The translations under genes were made by a program, and so were the position numbers. Shown here piece after piece: positions 62,299 through 64,000 of a stretch of DNA of 64,000 bases. Numbering within the stretch: position 1 is the stretch's first letter; every line of letters begins with the position of its first letter. The notes under the pieces were generated by a model that did no database searches, had not been told where the DNA came from, and worked only from the letters and a program-made list of their open reading frames with translations. The stretch is from CAYYJR01 sp964472305 (GTDB lineage Bacteria; Armatimonadota; Hebobacteria; CAIYQO01), in NCBI GenBank assembly GCA_964472305.1, contig CAYYJR010000001.1, positions 388,450 to 452,449 on the forward strand, given 5' to 3'.

Positions 62299-63681
62299 TT
62301 ACCCCACTATTTCTCGCGCCTTCGCCAACTGTTCGGCGACGCGGGCGGGGGCGGTGCCGCCGCGAGAGGTTTTGGCGGCGACCACGGCCTGCGGGGTAAG
62401 CAGCGGCAGCAGGTCGTCCGCGATGAGAGCGGAAAACGGCAGCATCTCCGTCAACGTCAACTCATTCAGCCCCTTGCCGTTGCTTTCCGCGTAGCGCACG
62501 ATCTCGCCGCTCACGTGGTGGGCATCGCGGAAGGGCATTCCCTTTGCCGCCAGGTAATCGGCGATTTCGGTGGCCGCGCTCATCTCGCCCGCCAGCGCCG
62601 CCAGCGTGCGTTCGCGGCGAAACGTCATGCCCTGGACCATGCTGGCGGTGATGTGCAGGCAAGCGAGCGTGGTGTCGAGCGCGTCGAACGCCGCTTCCTT
62701 GTCTTCCTGCAAGTCCTTGTTATACGCCAGCGGCAGTCCCTTCAGCGTGGTGAGCAATCCAAGCAGGTGGCCGAAGACACGGCCAGATTTGCCGCGAATC
62801 AGCTCCGCGCCGTCCGGGTTCTTCTTCTGCGGCATGATGCTGCTGCCGGTGCAGTAGCCTTCCGGCAAGTCGATCCACGCAAACTCCTGGCTAGCCCACA
62901 GGATGATCTCCTCGCACAGCCGCGACAGGTGCATCATCGTGGCACTGCACGCGGCGAGAAATTCCACCGCGAAGTCGCGGTCGGCTACCGCGTCCAGACT
63001 GTTTTCAAGCACGGCTTCAAATCCCAACTCATCCGCCACCATCTGGCGGTCGATGGGGAACTTCGTTCCCGCCAGCGCCGCCGCGCCCAGCGGCAACCGG
63101 TTGATGCGCCGCCGTGCGTCGGTCATCCGCTCGCGGTCGCGCCCCAGCATCCACACGTAGGCCAGTAAATGGTGCGCCGCCGACACCGGCTGCGCGTGCT
63201 GCAGGTGGGTGAAGCCCGGCATCACCACGTCCAAATGCGCCTCAGCGCAGCTCAGCAGTGCCCGTTGCGCCTCCCGCAGCCGCGTGTCCAGCACATCGCA
63301 TCCCCGTCGCAGGTAGAGCCGGAAATCCGTCGCCACCTGATCGTTGCGGCTGCGCGCGGTGTGCAGCTTGCCTGCCAGCGGCCCCAACCGTTCGCGCAAC
63401 GACGACTCCACCTTCGAGTGGATGTCTTCCTGGTCGTCGATGGCGGGGCCGTCCGGTTCCCACGCCTGCAACAGATCCTGCAGCCCGTCGATCAGGTGTG
63501 CCGCCTCCTCGGCAGACAGGATACCCGTCGCCCCCAGCATGCGCGCGTGCGCCATGCTGCCGGCGATATCCTCGCGCCACATGCGCGCGTCAAACGGCAA
63601 CGACGCCTGAAACTGATGCAGCGCCGCATCTACGCCGGCGGAAAACCGCCCGCCCCACAACTTCCCGCTGGAATCCGCCAT
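62299..63681 (-). CDS. argH: argininosuccinate lyase
   Basis: 460 residues, standard length. Family landmarks: KLWGGRFS near the start, DVMPGFTHLQHAQPVSAAHHLLAYVWML, and the signature GSSIMPQKKNPD carrying the catalytic Ser loop. It splits argininosuccinate into arginine and fumarate, the last step of arginine synthesis. The ATG at 63681 follows GAAGGTGAGG; an in-frame GTG at 63693 is possible. No argG is in the window. Confidence 0.97.
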   Translation of the reverse strand: MADSSGKLWGGRFSAGVDAALHQFQASLPFDARMWREDIAGSMAHARMLGATGILSAEEAAHLIDGLQDLLQAWEPDGPAIDDQEDIHSKVESSLRERLGPLAGKLHTARSRNDQVATDFRLYLRRGCDVLDTRLREAQRALLSCAEAHLDVVMPGFTHLQHAQPVSAAHHLLAYVWMLGRDRERMTDARRRINRLPLGAAALAGTKFPIDRQMVADELGFEAVLENSLDAVADRDFAVEFLAACSATMMHLSRLCEEIILWASQEFAWIDLPEGYCTGSSIMPQKKNPDGAELIRGKSGRVFGHLLGLLTTLKGLPLAYNKDLQEDKEAAFDALDTTLACLHITASMVQGMTFRRERTLAALAGEMSAATEIADYLAAKGMPFRDAHHVSGEIVRYAESNGKGLNELTLTEMLPFSALIADDLLPLLTPQAVVAAKTSRGGTAPARVAEQLAKAREIVG

Positions 63682-64000
63682 CTCACGCCTCACCTTCCAA
63701 TATAACTGCGATAGTGTAACCCCTCACCCGCGCATCTGGCAAGGGAAGCCGCAGGGAACGAGTCTGGGGGAGTGCCTGAACCGTGATTTGCTGGAATTAC
63801 GGAGTAGTATGATTGGTCGCGGTAAGACGGGTCGGTCAAAACAGCGGTAGCGCGCGCCTGTTGTAGCACACTTCGCAAAACCGCATGGTGTAGCAAGGGA
63901 AATCATCGTAATCCTGCAATCCCCCCAATCATGGTTCCGACAGCGCCTGATCTGTCCCGACTTTAGTGGACAGGGAGTTTAGGCGGCGCGGAGCCGCTGT
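63682..64000. other. gene-free right end of the window, possible edge of an insertion sequence
   Basis: No credible gene. Near the end, CTGTCC (63952-63957) and GGACAG (63968-63973) form an inverted repeat inside TGATCTGTCCCGACTTTAGT, which resembles the terminal repeats of IS3-type elements. If so, an insertion sequence begins here and continues past the window. Only the edge is visible, so this is tentative. Confidence 0.35.

Overview
The window reads as a GC-rich (about 60% by eye) chromosomal segment of a diderm bacterium. An outer membrane with lipopolysaccharide is implied by all three Kdo genes (kdsA, kdsB, kdsC), an LpxL/HtrB-type acyltransferase, an MlaE permease and a secretin. A monothiol bacilliredoxin of the BrxC/YtxJ type suggests bacillithiol chemistry. 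The RNA polymerase subunits and the PilMNO-secretin cluster suggest a lineage such as Armatimonadota, but this is recognition from memory and is not proven here. Almost all of the window is ordinary chromosome. The only hint of a mobile element is at the right edge.

Layout. 1-9.1 kb: a 5'-truncated multi-GAF sensor with a degenerate kinase core, a YihY/BrkB membrane protein, an LpxL-like acyltransferase, a Trm112-like peptide, a GT2 glycosyltransferase, nrfH-nrfA (ammonifying nitrite reductase), an SGNH hydrolase and OsmC. 9.1-12.1 kb (minus): cysteine desulfurase, a CvpA-like membrane protein and a MEMO1-family protein. 12.2-22.7 kb (plus): GNAT, an exported metallo-hydrolase, GT4, an SRPBCC protein, PBP2, accB, homoserine dehydrogenase, a HAD hydrolase, threonine synthase, a membrane sensor and purC. 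22.6-26.5 kb (minus): bacilliredoxin and kdsB-kdsA-K+ channel. 26.6-29.2 kb (plus): a hypothetical protein, a broken nucleoside hydrolase and an esterase. 29.3-34.9 kb (minus): mlaE-murA-dut and an ABC exporter/TPR operon. 35.4-38.5 kb (plus): an RlmI-like methyltransferase, a sugar epimerase and a GT2. 38.5-48.9 kb (minus): mutS2 and the pilM-N-O-P-like/N0N1/secretin cluster. 49.3-58.5 kb (plus): rpoB-rpoC. 58.6-63.7 kb: kdsC (minus), a DUF362 protein and cysS (plus), and argH (minus).

How the genes fit together. Cell-envelope construction is the main theme: Kdo synthesis, lipid acylation, murA and PBP2 for peptidoglycan, glycosyltransferases, and the trans-envelope pilus/secretion platform. 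The pil cluster and rpoBC are transcribed divergently from one 400-bp region, and each has its own good promoter. Several genes (lpxL-like, GNAT, HAD, and the hypothetical gene at 26.6 kb) have a -10 box only about 10-15 nt before the start codon and no Shine-Dalgarno, which suggests leaderless mRNAs alongside the usual SD-led ones.

Most interesting signals. Both large RNA polymerase subunits carry extra cysteine-rich zinc-ribbon-like insertions: a short CxxC-x14-CxxC ribbon in RpoB, and a ~250-residue acidic insert in RpoC with a CxxC-x9-CxxC ribbon plus a second cysteine cluster. PilM carries a ~270-residue acidic/proline-rich insert with four copies of a P-[IV]-F-x-L motif. A separate N0-N1-only secretin-like protein with a Ser/Thr/Asn-rich tail precedes the secretin gene.
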